Assembly: GCA_009599575.1 (NCBI GenBank)
Contig: VWND01000009.1
Location: forward strand, 868,001 to 932,000
Direction: 5' to 3'
DNA from: Blumeriella jaapii
Taxonomy: Eukaryota; Ascomycota; Leotiomycetes; Helotiales; Drepanopezizaceae
Length of the DNA stretch: 64,000 nt
The notes below the pieces were generated by a model. It did not search any database, was not told the origin of the DNA, and saw only the letters and a program-made list of their open reading frames with translations. The position numbers and the translations under genes are program-made. Positions 47,055 through 58,764 of this stretch are shown here, in pieces (positions within the stretch are counted from its first letter, which is position 1; each line of letters opens with the position of its first letter).

Positions 47055-47373
47055 GTCTGGTCAATACGATTATGACAGCGCACATCTAGCGGAGGCGTTT
47101 AGGTCACGGCCTTCATGATGCATGGGCGGGAGTTCTGGATGGATGGTTGAACATGTCTAGTATAAGCAGGACAGTCACAGGCGCGGCGAGAGATCCCCCT
47201 GGGATGTGCATTTCCACCGTAGAGTCGCAATTTATGATGTTCTCTTGGTATCAGGTAAAATCAATTGTGACCAGACGCCAATCCGTGCTTGTGTGCAATA
47301 TCCGGCCGCTCCCAGGCTTTTGTTCGTACACGCTTTACACTTCACCCAATTTCCGGAGCCATTGTCATCATCC

Positions 47374-47716
47374 CTATTTACTCGGTGCTATTTGATTCGC
47401 CATGGTACTTGCTCCCGCCGTTGGTGATTGAACAGGGGCGTCTGGGACCTTGACGTCTTCGAAATCGTCTTGGGCAACGGCTCTGATCGTGAACCAATCT
47501 AGCCACACAATCTTGTCAGTAATGTACACTGTGTTGCGCCGTGCTCAAGGTATACTGACAAACGCCAACGCAGAAGCCAAAGAGACCCACGCCCGTGGCC
47601 GCGTTCTTGATCAGGTACGGTCTTCGGGCTCGAACTAGAGCGGCCGACTGCTTGTAGTGCTGGTCATAGTACGAGGATTTCGGTAATCTACGTAATGGAT
47701 CAGTGATTGTTGTCAT
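47374..47716 (-). CDS. COA3: Cytochrome c oxidase assembly factor 3
   Basis: Two exons, 47716-47560 and 47498-47374, encode 93 residues. The start is followed by LPKSSYYDQHYKQSAALVRARRPYL-like residues typical of Coa3, then one membrane helix (KNAATGVGLFGFCVGVYWFTI). An intermembrane-space segment reads AVAQDDFEDVKVPDAP. The GTCAGT donor and TAG acceptor rebuild GVYWFTIRAV, matching the family far better than the unspliced frame. Coa3 works with Cox14 and Mss51 to couple Cox1 synthesis to complex IV assembly in the inner mitochondrial membrane. Divergent from PTA1. Confidence 0.88.
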
Positions 47717-48103
47717 AAAGCAATTCGATCGGGATTACTTTACAAGGGCATCTTGAAGGCAGTGTGAATGCAGAGCGCTCGGCAAGGTTCGTTGTTTTGA
47801 GATATTATATATTGCCTGAGGCCGCAAGCTCTCCCGCATTACAGCACTGCACTATAGCATTCGGGCCAACGCCGGCCCATCTTCAAGCAGTCGCGTCGAG
47901 AAAGAAAGTCGAGATTGGTTGTCGACCTCATCACAACCTCTTCCCAACGCCGAATCCCAGAATGAATTAAAAGTCGCAGCCAACTCGCCCCTGGTTTTGA
48001 CCCGCGACGCAGATAATCGATATCATCGTCGCATATGCAGCCCCTCGACCTCCTCGTAGAGCTCCGTCCTAGCTTGTCGCCTTTGAAGTAGGCTCCAGGC
48101 ACC

Positions 48104-50675
48104 ATGGACTCTTCCGTCGAGATCCAGATCAAACAACTCGGCGACGCGCGCAAGCTTGTTCTCTCCGATGCCAGTCATTATCCGCAGATCATTCAAGGCA
48201 TCTTGCCGATAGCAGCGCCAGGCGCGCGGGTCGAGCTGCGAAGATGGGTTGCAGATTTCCTGGCCGAGACGTTCGCGAGCCCCTCGATACCTTCGCAGCA
48301 GAAGGAGAGCTTGAGCTTACTGATGCTGGAGACGCTGAAGGTTATGATTGAGAGCCCGCAAGAAGATCCCGCCGTGGTAAGGAGCGTGGTGCAGACTGCG
48401 GCGAGCGTGTACCCGTTGGTGGTTCGATGGATGTATGTATGCCATTTCTCCCCCTCTGATGTGTGCTTGCAACTCGAAGCATACATCGGTATCTGTGCTG
48501 CCCATATGCCCCGATGCCCCGATGTCCCGGACCTCATGAGATGGGGTGGCAGGATACATGTTTCGGTGGAGTCTAACGTGCATGCGTGAATAGAATCAAC
48601 AACTCTTATGATAATGCAACATGGGATCGAATGACCGCTATCAAATCAAGAATTCTGCGAATGTGGGATACAGCTGTTCCTGGTGTCCGGATATGCTGTG
48701 TTAAGTTCGCCCAACGAGTGGTACTGGTCCAGACAAAAGGTCCAGACGCAGACCCGAGGGTACGGATGTTCAGTTCTTCTCCCAAGTATGATACTTACTT
48801 CCCACAAAAGCGGCGAACCTCCCGAAATATCACTGTCTATGGTCCCATCAAATCACCCTCTGATACCCCCCAAGAACCTCGAAGCAGAGGCATCGGGCCT
48901 GTTGGACAGAATGCTAGCCGTGTTTCACGAAAACAGCAGGTCGGTCTACCCACCTCCCCCATAGTAAGACGAACTGACATGGACAGTGATGCAATTCTCG
49001 TCGACGCCACACTAAACTCCCTTTCTACTCTCATCCGTTCCCGTCCCCAAACCTCCATTAAGATCTTGAACATCATCCTGAATTTCAACCCCTTGAAGCA
49101 AGCCAATTCCCCGATGACTCCCAAACTCCGTGTTATGGTCAAGTCTATGGAAAAGACCACTAGATCACTGCTTCTTCATGTCCTCAAGCGGTATGCTGCC
49201 TCGATCCCTTTTTCTGGGAAAGTGCTGACTGTTTTAGCGACCAACAACATCCTCTTGCTGGAAAAATGCATCAGTATATCGAGCGGCTGATGAGATCTAG
49301 AGCAGACATCTTTGATGAGTCATCGCGGAAACGAGGTCCTCCAGAGCCTACGGACGGTTTGGATGCCGCCAAAAGACAGAAGTTAGGGGCTCCTGCGCCA
49401 ATTCTCGCCCCAAAAATCCAAGTTCCTCCTTTGACGCCGGGACCCCATACCATTGCGGAGCTCTTCACGATTACCACGGATGAGGCGTTGCGGGCTTTCG
49501 ATGTGTCGCAATTATCAGACGACCTGGTTCTCAAGATAGGCATTATGATATTGCAAAAGCTTGACGCTAATACGCTCAATCAAGCCATTGAGGTATGCAA
49601 TCTTCTCTTGGATACATCTAAATGAAGGCTAACGAGATCCAGGGTGTTCGTCAGAGATACAAGGTCTTGGAAGCCACCAAGCCTGCCGTAATTGCTGCCG
49701 CTACGGCATCTCTGGAAATGGAAGAGGAAGATGATTACGAGCCAGACTTCTACGCAGCTGAAGACACAGAGCAAATTCTAAACAAACTTGACATCGCCCC
49801 TCCAGAAGAACCCCAGCTCGAGATACCCGCCATTTCTAGTCGCTTCACACTCCCTGCGCCACCACCATTGACGCTCGCGCAAGCCAACAAAGTAGGGTTG
49901 TCAACAGTCTCTAAGATGTTCGACGTGATGAAAGGGCTGGATGAGAGAGGCAAGAAATCCAAAGCAGGCATCAATAGACTTGCAGCTAGTGCATACGACC
50001 GAGACGCCTGGATCACCATTCTGACCCGAATCGCGACGCGTGCTCCCGCTGGTCTCGAAGAGCTCGATTCCTTCAAAGCCGAGTCTGACGTCTCTCCGGT
50101 CTCCCTCGCCAATAGCATCCGCGAATTTCTCTGCACCTATGTTCTTGAGGATTTCCGGAAACGCATCGACGTCGCCCTATCTTGGTTATGCGAAGAATGG
50201 TATAATGACAAGATGCAGATGAAGGCCGACCAGGACAAAAATCTGCACTACGAGAAGTGGGTTGTCAAGATCCTGGATGGCATGATGCCGTATCTGGATG
50301 GGCAGGACAGAGGTCTGGTCATCAAGTTCTTGAGCGACATCCCTGGTTTGAGCATGGAGGTTTTAGATCGGGTGAAAAAGCTTTGCAGAGATCCTGCGAC
50401 GGTCAACATGGCCCTTCAGAGTCTGCTATTTTTAGTTGCGTACAGGCCGCCGGTAAGGGAGTTGGTGTTGAATGCTGTGGAGGACGTTTGGGACACCTGT
50501 AAGCCATCTCTCCTCGACTCACCGAACACAAAGCTGACACACCACAGACGAGGACGCACGACCGATGGTGGTTAAACTCTTCTCGAAATGGCGCCCGGGT
50601 CTAGCCGAGCGCCCCAAACCCGCTGAGGACGAAAATACGAAAGCTTCGAATGGCGTTACTCCAGTCGCCGCATGA
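48104..50675 (+). CDS. PTA1: Cleavage/polyadenylation factor subunit Pta1 (symplekin), one apparent frameshift
   Basis: Seven exons: 48104-48432, 48594-48759, 48811-48939, 48987-49190, 49238-49592, 49643-50498 and 50548-50675. The product is ~721 residues. The N-terminal HEAT-like domain includes ELRRWVADFLAETF, KSRILRMWDTAVPGVRICCVKF and LEAEASGLLDRMLAVF, then LVDATLNSLSTLIRSRPQT and the basic FNPLKQANSPMTPKLRVMVK. Pta1 is the CPF scaffold linking nuclease, phosphatase and polymerase modules in mRNA 3'-end formation. Between exon 2 (DADPR) and exon 3 (GEPPEISLSMVP) no canonical GT-AG pair keeps frame. One G too many in GAGGGTACGG at 48757-48761 would explain this. All other junctions are clean. 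Confidence 0.82.
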
Positions 50676-51233
50676 GCTTTCCTTCTGGTCGTGGCCGAAG
50701 TGACGATAATCTGTACTTTAGATTCCTCTTCCTGAAACTTGTAATCTTGAGCATGGTGCTTGCATTGGGTGGCGTTCGGGCGGGGCAAATCTCACACGCT
50801 TGCAGATGTAGAGATCAAAACTGAGCGGTTGGGGATTCTCGCTTCCTGGTTGTATTACTCTGCAGGGAGAGAGCTTATGGATACCCGTGCGTGAAGGAGC
50901 CTGGATGGATGGATTCTTGATTTCAGCGGACTGCAAGTCCCTGCCGTGTGTTGGTGAGAACCGAGAAATGAATCGCACTACTGCTCCGGCGTCATTTTCG
51001 TGCCGAGTTTACCACTTGCCGGAACGGCTGGCTATCTGCGAAGGCTCTAAGCGAGAAGTGGGTACGTAAGTAAACAAACGAAAGTTGCGAAAAGCTCAGA
51101 CTTGTTTCGAACCCTCGCACCGTGGAACGAATGGAGAGCGTCAAGTGATCTGTATCAGCTTATCAAGACTTTTGCCTCGAGACCGGTTTCGTTAGTTTCT
51201 ATACAATGCTGTCTTTTATCCTCCTCTGTACCT
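50676..51233. other. intergenic, nothing recognised
   Basis: 3' flanks of PTA1 and of the convergent PSO2 gene. Confidence 0.5.
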
Positions 51234-54200
51234 CTACCACCTAATCTCCTTCTTGGCTTCGCCCCCTTCTCCAACCCTCACAACACCATTCTTCCTTCGT
51301 TCCGTCATCCATCGCTCGATCCACACCTTCATCTTCGCCCTGCCCGGCGCACTCCCTACGTTCACCGTCGGCACCACTTTCTCGATGCGTAATGCACACA
51401 CAAACATGGTCAGCTCGCGGAAGCTGCTGTGTTCCGAGTAGGGCACGCCGAAGCAGGAGGCTTCGCGCGTGCTGCCACGTTGCGGCACGAGCTCCGACAT
51501 GGAGAAGGACGAGCGCCAGCTGGGACTGTGGAGGATGGTGGGGATAGACGGAGAGGCTGTGAATCTGATTTGCTGTTAGCTGTGCGACTGGGAATATCAG
51601 TTTGGGGGAGGTAAGAGGAAAGAGGAAGAGCCGTACCGAGAGACGGGGGGTCGGTAGTTCCACCCACTAGGCCTGAAGCCGACGATACGACTGAAATGCG
51701 GCTTGTACGTGTTCAGGTAGTCCTGCAGCGTCTCAGGGCGGATCTCCATCAACATCTGCATGTGGATCTGGGCTTCCTTGGGGTCAGTCGTCATGCGCGA
51801 CATCAGCTCCTCGTCCTCCAGCGCCTTGCAAATCTTCATCTTGCCGGGCGGAGCCCAGATCTTGCAATCGAGCGCACGAGCGATGCCCATACAGATGCGC
51901 TCTTTACCGATACTGTACGTACCACACACCACCAACAGTCTGCCGCGGGCTTTGGTGTCTTTGGAAGTTAGGGACATGGCTAAGCTGTCATCTTCGGCCT
52001 TGATGACGGAGTTAGTGACGAACTTCGTCATGCCTGCTCCGGCGCGCTCTCGCTTGACGACTTCCCATGCGTCGGTCTCTTCGGCGCGCTCTTTCTTGAG
52101 AGAGACGCACATGTCGGCGCAGGCTTTGATTACGTCTTCTTGCGAGGGGAAAGAGTACTTAGGGTTGAGATAGGTGGTGTCGAGGTAGCACACGTCTATC
52201 TTTTGCTGTTTCGTCTTGCCTGTGATGGAGTCGACGACGTCCGGCATGAGCAGAGGATGGGCGAGATGTGCTGGGCAGGCACGGAAATCGCCACAATGGA
52301 GGATCCGCTGGATCTTTGGGTTGGCGCCTTTGCCGACGACCTTTTCAAAAAGGAAGAGAGAGCTACCTGGACAGTGATTTGCCGGGATCATCGTGATGGC
52401 CACGCCTTGAGTTCCGGGGATGTCAAAGCGCTCCTCAAAGTCGAGAGCCACGACGTACTTTGGATCCACTCGCAGTTGCTGTTTGATGAGATTTGCAGTG
52501 ACCTTGCTACAGTATATCGGGCCGTGACACCACGTAGACGTGAGCCCAATGTAGTGATCGCTGTGGAAGTGACTGAGAAAATAGGCATTGCACCCTTGGA
52601 CAGCACCATATCGGAAAGCATCTACGCAGATGAAGAAGCCGGGCATGATCTTGTAGAACGGGCAGATCCTCTCGTAAGCCGGCTTTCCTCGCGACTTGTG
52701 CTCTGCAGCTGCAGCGTTCACCCAAGCCACGTCTTCAGCGTGTCCTGACATGAGCTTGGAGAAGGCCGAAGAGGCCGTTGCTGCTACTGTAGGGGCGACT
52801 TCGAAAGGATTTGCCTGACCCGGTCTGGCAATTGCTGCTTTTCGAGCAAATCGGTTTGCTCCTGTAGGAATCGCTTTTGGTGTTGTACTTGGCTCTGGCT
52901 TCTTTGGAACGGGCACGCGCTCTGGAAGAGCAATCGGATTGCCATCTAGACAGCTGTTGACATGCCTCGTAGCGTCATCCGGAGTAACTCCATCAAGACT
53001 CGCTTCGCACATGGGACAGCTCGCAGCCATTTGTTCGCCTGACGGTTTCTGGTCCACAGGGCCATAGTCGAGCCCATTGAAATGCTCATCGTCTTCTCCC
53101 TTTTGCTCACGTATATCTTCTGCCTCTAACCGAGCCTGCTCCTCCATCCACTTCCTCTCCACAGCCTCTTCCCCGTCTCCAAACTCATCGTCAATATCAT
53201 CCCAAAAGTCGCCAGACTCTTCAAAGCCTTCCCGATCATCCACACTCGTATTTTCTTTCTTCAAATCTGGCACAGTCGCAGGCCTTTTCGGCTTTTTGGT
53301 GTCGCCACTTGAGCTCTCTTTCATTAAATTGGGCACTGCCACATCCTTCTGTTTCTTCGCCCTCTTTTTAGTCTTCTTCTTCGTCTTCTTACTCCCCTCA
53401 CAATACGAAGATCCCTCGCTTTCGGCCGGTGTCTCGGGAGGCGGTGTGCTGGGCTGCATCTGCTCCCATTTGGCCTGTGCCTCCTTGACATCGATTTTCT
53501 GCTTCTGCTTCAGCCTTGGCAGCTTCTTGACCGCAATTGCCTTTTCTACGTCGGGCACGACGGGCCTGTTTTCGGGTATATCCTCTTGCGCGAGTGGTTT
53601 CGTCATGACAAGCTCATTCATCTCTTCCGGCTGTTTAGAAACCAACGTATCAAGTTCCATTTTCTCAGCATCCACAGCGGCCTGTTGACGAGCCCCATTT
53701 ATTTGCTCATCCTCTCCTCCACTTTCAGAGTCGGACAGAAACGGACCCCTCCTCCTCTTCTTCTTCGATGTGAGTTTCTCCTTGCATGTAGCGTCCACGG
53801 CCTCTATTTCAGGCGGCGGTGGCGTACACCCATTCTTCACCCTCTCCTGTCCAACCTTCAGATCCGGATCCTGAACCACCAGATCTGCATCATTCCCCCC
53901 TACATCGGGCCCCGAAACCTTCCTTCTTTTCACAGATCCCTTCACTTCATTGAACCTCTCCTCCTCCTCACCAAACAAACCCTCGAGATCATCATCAGGT
54001 TCCGGGGACCGGTTCTTCGGCAAAGCCTTGATATTCGCCACTCGACTCCCGGCCGCTAGAAAGATGCTTTCATCTTGCAGTGGTCCATCGACCTTCTTGA
54101 AGAAATTCAAGATACTAGCATTGGGCTTGCCCTGCTTCTCCGAGAAGGATTTCTTGGCCGTACCCATACTCGGCTTGCCTGCGCTCTGTCTAGAGGTCGT

Positions 54201-54386
54201 AGCAGGCGCATTGGTCTTGGAACTCAGGCGCGGGGTGAGTGGTTTGGTCGAACTCTTGCGACTCGACATTGCGGTCGTGGTGAGGGGGCTTGAGGCGTTG
54301 GGTGGCGTGGGGGCTCTGCCCGTCGACGGCTTGAGGGGCGTTGATGAAGCGTCGATGAGGGTGTTTCCTCGAGGATTGCGGAACAT
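51234..54386 (-). CDS. PSO2: DNA interstrand cross-link repair nuclease Pso2/Snm1
   Basis: Exons 54386-51637 and 51564-51234 give 1,026 residues. The order is: a disordered N-terminus with a PIP-box-like ASILNFFKK (~residue 90); acidic and Lys-rich stretches; a UBZ4-type zinc finger CPMCEASLDGV...H...C (~460); the metallo-beta-lactamase core with SHFHSDHYIGL (HxHxDH, ~605) and IPANHCPGS (~665); and the beta-CASP/DRMBL region with DTTYLNP and VCGTYSIGKERI. The conserved end (GFRPSGWNY, then PYSEHSSFREL) continues into exon 2. The enzyme is a 5' exonuclease that processes DNA at cross-links in the nucleus. The N-terminal half is longer than in yeast (661 residues). No break is seen. Confidence 0.93.
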
Positions 54387-54915
54387 GGTTTAGCGATTGA
54401 TGATGCAGATATCAACAACTTTCCGGTGTGACATGGTAGTGGTACTACAACATTGAAGTAGGTTGGGTTTGGGTGGGGGAGGAGAACGCGCAGATCTGAG
54501 GTTGGAGAACGCGCTCACGTCGGCACGGGATCAAGTGGCTTGGCGGTATTCTGTTCTTTCAACCTCGATTTCTTAAGCGGCCGCTCTGGGTTGTGAGCTC
54601 AATCTGCCAGATAATACATTCAGATCATTCAGCCTAAGGGATTCGCATATCTCTGCCCCCGCATACAGAAGCACATGTCCTATCTGGTTCTCGTTTCTTT
54701 TTCGGACTCTTCTCGCTCCAATCAGGAGGACACCCACTCCATCACCGATCGCTCGCGTCCCCCTTGGCTGTGGTTGTTCCCTGGAGCTGGTATGTTTCCT
54801 CGAAATCCCAGCTTGTTGCTTCTTATGATCCTCAGCGCTTCTGAAATCTCCCTGCAACTATACCATGTCATATCTGACAGCTCGCTCCAACGATGTCTCT
54901 GAGTACTGTATACGC
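54387..54915. other. intergenic, nothing recognised
   Basis: PSO2 upstream region and 3' flank of the Zn2Cys6 gene. GTACTGTA at 54900-54911. Confidence 0.5.
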
Positions 54916-56390
54916 TCAGTCCAAAGACTCCACGAGGGCCTCTCCACGCATAGCCTTCGCAAGTATGTCAATATGCCGGGATATATTTTCGTCATCGAAT
55001 CCTTCAGTCTTTATGACTGATTGATCCTCATATAAAGAAAGCAGCTCTCCGCCCCATGTTTCCTCGTCCATCAACCCTTCATGGTTAGCAACTCTCAGCG
55101 CCCACTCCATTCTAGGCCACCAGTCCTGAGGGAGCAAGCCGAAAATCCCATTCACTTCTCGCTTTGCAACGCCTTCCAACCACCACACCCCGTCGACCAT
55201 TTTGGTCAGTGCGAAGAAACACGCGGTGATGACAAGCGCGCGAGGGTCCTGACCCGCCATCAAGTCTACAAAGCCTCGGGACACGGTCGCCGCGAATCCT
55301 AAGATGCGGTTCCGGATTGGTTTCTTGTGGGCCCAGTTGAGGTAAGAGACGGCATGCTCGTATGCTTGCTTGGTCTCGGCGCGAGTCATTGGGGGTATGC
55401 TGTCAAGCTGCTCTTCGAGACCTTGTAACAAAGGCGCAAAGAAGGCTTTCCGCTCCGGATCCGGATCGAGGAACAGTGCTGGCTGACTGTTGATGATGGG
55501 AAAGATGCGATGGCTCGTCCGAAGCCACTGCCAGCTTGAAAGAACAATCGTCTTGACTCCTTGGAAGGAGTGGAACCAAGCCAGCGGCAAGATGTAGGAA
55601 CCATTCGCATCGTCCTCGAAACGTCGGGATGCCGAGGCTTGGAAAGCGATCAGGGCCGATGTCGAGAACAGGGCCTCGGCATTGTGTTCGGACACCCCTT
55701 GGCTGAGTAGGTTCGAGTATTGCGCGATGGAGGAGGCCATGTACCCATGCGAGGCTCGAATCAGACTGTGGTCACCTGGGTTCGCTGAGCGCAGATGTAG
55801 GGCTGAGACGGCCAAGATGGCATCCATGAGGTGCTGGGAGTCGTAGGCTATCATTGGCACATCCACCTGCCATGCCTTGTTCTGCTCTTTCGTCTCCGAG
55901 AAGGTCTGCGAGGTCAGGGCGGTGTAGTGGTGTAGAAGCTTGAACTCCAGGAAGCGCGACACGGCGGGGGGGGGATTCGTTCTGACCAGGGTAGAAGGGG
56001 TCTTGTAGAGGGCAGAACGGTCGTCGTATTGGATCGCGGGGTCGATGGATCGCAGGGCGATTCGAGCGCCGCTGGACTCGGACCGGAGGTGGGGGGGGAC
56101 AATGGGGTATCGGGATGTTCGAAGTCGCAGGAAACGCCGTGTTTGAGACAGTTGCCGCACGTCGGATGGACCTCGTCGCACTGGGAGGCTGTTACTGTCC
56201 TGTCCTGTCCTGTCCTGCGGGCACAGCTAGCTATGTGAAATGGGGAGCGGTGCTGACCTTGATCTTCCGGTTCTTGCACCTGTCGAACCAGTCAGCCAGC
56301 AGAATGGCGAGCGACGGGATGGATCTCACGCTCCAGCACTGACCTCTGACAGCCGGCTCTGGATTTCTTGTGGGACCTCCTGGGGGCCAT
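54916..56390 (-). CDS. Zn2Cys6 transcription factor, one apparent frameshift
   Basis: Exons 56390-56344, 56279-56258 (22 nt) and 56180-54916. Splicing the first three pieces builds a perfect binuclear zinc cluster, C-x2-C-x6-C-x6-C-x2-C-x6-C, starting MAPRRSHKKSRAGCQRCKNR. The body resembles Upc2/sterol-type fungal regulators, with FLEFKLLHHYTALTS, LMDAILAVSALHLRS and an all-helical middle domain. The zinc-cluster frame and the body frame differ by one base. The join must fall between 56,100 and 55,960, where runs of eight and nine C (minus strand) occur, so a missing C is likely; an unrecognised intron is the alternative. The repaired length would be ~444 residues. Target genes are unknown. 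Confidence 0.78.
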
Positions 56391-56936
56391 CGTTGCGGGC
56401 TTGCCTCCAGGCACACCGGCCGATGGGCGTGGGTGCTGAGGTCTGGACTGCAAGTACGGTGCGGTGTGTTGTAAGTCGTGTCAGTACTGTACAGTAGAAC
56501 GACAGGACAGGACCGACGAGCGAAGCCGCGCGCCGTTGGTGGTGCGACTCGAGATGGCCCGGCGGGACGTCGGAACCGCCATCTGACGGGGTCTGGTGCC
56601 AAGACTCCGAGATACTGCAGCATCGCATCTGTACAGAGTTCTGTGTGTGTCCAGTGTCCCATGTACACGACCATGGTAAGTTCGGTACAGTGCACAGCAT
56701 TCTGTAAGGCTGAATGCGGCTTTGTCAAAGTCTAATCGCTAATCGCTAATCACGCCATCAGCCATCAGTCAGACAAGAAGAAGCCCACATATCACAACAT
56801 CTCGAGCACTTCTCCCTCCCAAACCAACAACAACAACAACAACTACAACTACTACTACTACTGCTACTACTACTACAACCACTACAACTACAACTTCCAT
56901 CTACCCCTTCGGTCCCTAACCACCACTTCAACCACA
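56391..56936. other. intergenic between divergent genes
   Basis: Contains a GTACTGTACAGTA motif (56483-56492 region) and the CAA/CTA repeat in the CYS3 leader. Confidence 0.5.
56823..56893. repeat. CAA/CTA trinucleotide repeat in the CYS3 5' leader
   Basis: Runs of CAA followed by CTA/CTG and interrupted ACAACTA units, 45-115 bp before the CYS3 ATG. Confidence 0.85.
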
Positions 56937-58344
56937 ATGGACCACCCAATTGACACTCCTCCGCGAGCTCCTTCTCCGGTCCAAGGTTTCGGTACCCTTG
57001 CAGTGCATGCTGGCTCTCCGCATGTGCGTCTTTTCTCCTTTCTGCACTTTGTCTCTTCTCTCTCCTCCATTTCCGACTCAAACTTACTCTGGAACCAAAA
57101 AAAGAAAAGAAAAGAAGAAAAAAAACGAGAAAAAAAAAAAACCTTTGCTAACCTCCCCATGTGCTCAGGACCCTGCCACCGGCGCCGTCATCGAATCCAT
57201 CTCCCTCTCCACCACCTTCGCGCAAACCGCCGTCGGCAAGCCAGTAGGCAAATATGAGTACTCGCGCTCCTCCAACCCCAATCGCGACAACTTCGAGATT
57301 GCCGTCGCCGCCCTCGAGCATGCCAAGTACGCCCTCGCCTTTTCCTCTGGTTCTGCCGCCACCGCCATCATCTTGCAGAGCCTGGCGGCGGGAAGTCACG
57401 TCATCAGTGTGAGCGATGTGTATGGAGGCACCCACCGATACTTCACTCAGGTTGCAAAGGCGCATGGTGTCAAGGTGACCTTCACGCCCGAGATTGAGGT
57501 CGACATTCGCCATCACCTCACGACGGAGACGAAGTTGGTGTGGATCGAGACGCCGTCGAACCCCACGTTGAGATTGGTGGATATCAGAGCGGTGGCGACC
57601 CAGGCGCACGAGCGCGGTGTCATGGTTGTGGTGGACAACACCTTCATGAGCCCGTACGTTCAGAATCCGCTGGACCACGGCGCGGACATCGTGGTGCACT
57701 CGGTGACCAAGTACATCAATGGCCACTCGGACGTGGTGATGGGTGTCGCGGCCTTCAACTCGGACGCGATGAAGGAGCGATTGGGTTTCTTGCAGAACGC
57801 CATCGGAGCCATTCCCTCGGCATTCGACAGCTGGCTGGCCCACCGAGGACTGAAGACTCTGCATTTGAGAGCGAGAGAGGCAACTGTCAATGCTACCGCT
57901 GTCGCAAAGGCACTGGAGGCATCGCCCAACGTTATCGCAGTCAACTACCCTGGCCTGGACTCCCACCCGCATAGAGCGATTGCCATCAAGCAGCACCGCA
58001 ACGGCATGGGTGGCGGGATGCTCTCTTTCCGCATCAAGGGTGGCCACGCAGCCGCCGAGCGCTTCTGCCAAACCACCAGCATCTTCACTTTGGCTGAGAG
58101 TCTGGGTGGTATCGAGAGTCTGGTCGAGGTTCCCAGCAGCATGACGCACGCGGGCATCCCCAAGGAGGAAAGGGAGGCCGTTGGCGTCTTTGACGATCTG
58201 GTGAGAATCAGCTGCGGTGTTGAGGATGCAGAGGATTTGAAGCAAGACGTTCTGCAGGCTCTCGAGAAGGCCGTTGTGTGGCCCAAGATCACGAATGGCT
58301 TGGGTGGCCTGGCTGTCGATGGCACCGATGCCCACTCTTCTTGA
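56937..58344 (+). CDS. CYS3: Cystathionine gamma-lyase
   Basis: Exons 56937-57023 and 57169-58344 encode 420 residues. This PLP enzyme of the Cys/Met metabolism family splits cystathionine to cysteine, 2-oxobutyrate and ammonia, the last step of reverse transsulfuration. The start GFGTLAVHAGSP, the YEYSRSSNPNRDNFE loop, and the PLP lysine in HSVTKYINGHSDVVMG (~residue 210) are typical. So are SIFTLAESLGGIESLVEVPS and MTHAGIPKEER near the end. The intron contains long A/G tracts. A 395-codon open frame runs antisense across the gene (57148-58335) but is a codon-bias shadow. Cystathionine gamma-synthase is excluded by length and by closer motif fit to CGL. Confidence 0.93.
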
Positions 58345-58764
58345 GAGTACTAAGTACCAGGATCTTGATTTCGCATCGGGGTACGGGAGTCTTGCGCGTA
58401 TGGCGTTGTTCGGGTCTGGACCTTAGGTCTTTGACTCTCTACTAGGCATGGATGGCAACGGCTGGACGATTTAGATACCTCTTGAGCAAAAGTCAAATGA
58501 TAGCATTTTTGGCAGGGGTTTGTCTTCTGTGTGTGCTTCCATCGTTTGATGGGGTGGTGACTGGCTGATCCTCCTGTGGCATCAGCTTTTCAGTACTCTA
58601 GAGGCAGAAATTTTGAGGTACGGTTGTCTCAAAAGCATAGCATCTGGTGACAAGCAAGCCTCTACTCCCTGACGCCTCAACACAAGGGCATCTATGACTT
58701 TTCCGCCCCAACGCCGTCCCACGCACACCTCGCATCTGTCCACCCACACGTCCTCTTCTCTTCC
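58345..58764. other. intergenic, nothing recognised
   Basis: Between the convergent CYS3 and RPC25 genes. Confidence 0.5.

Noticed and set aside
54389..54420. Extra upstream start for PSO2
   Set aside because: The frame ending at 54386 starts with a good ATG and the upstream frame is different.
57148..58335. 395-codon open frame antisense to CYS3
   Set aside because: Lies wholly opposite a clear enzyme exon, is rich in His/Arg/Val/Gly typical of a codon-bias shadow, and matches no family.
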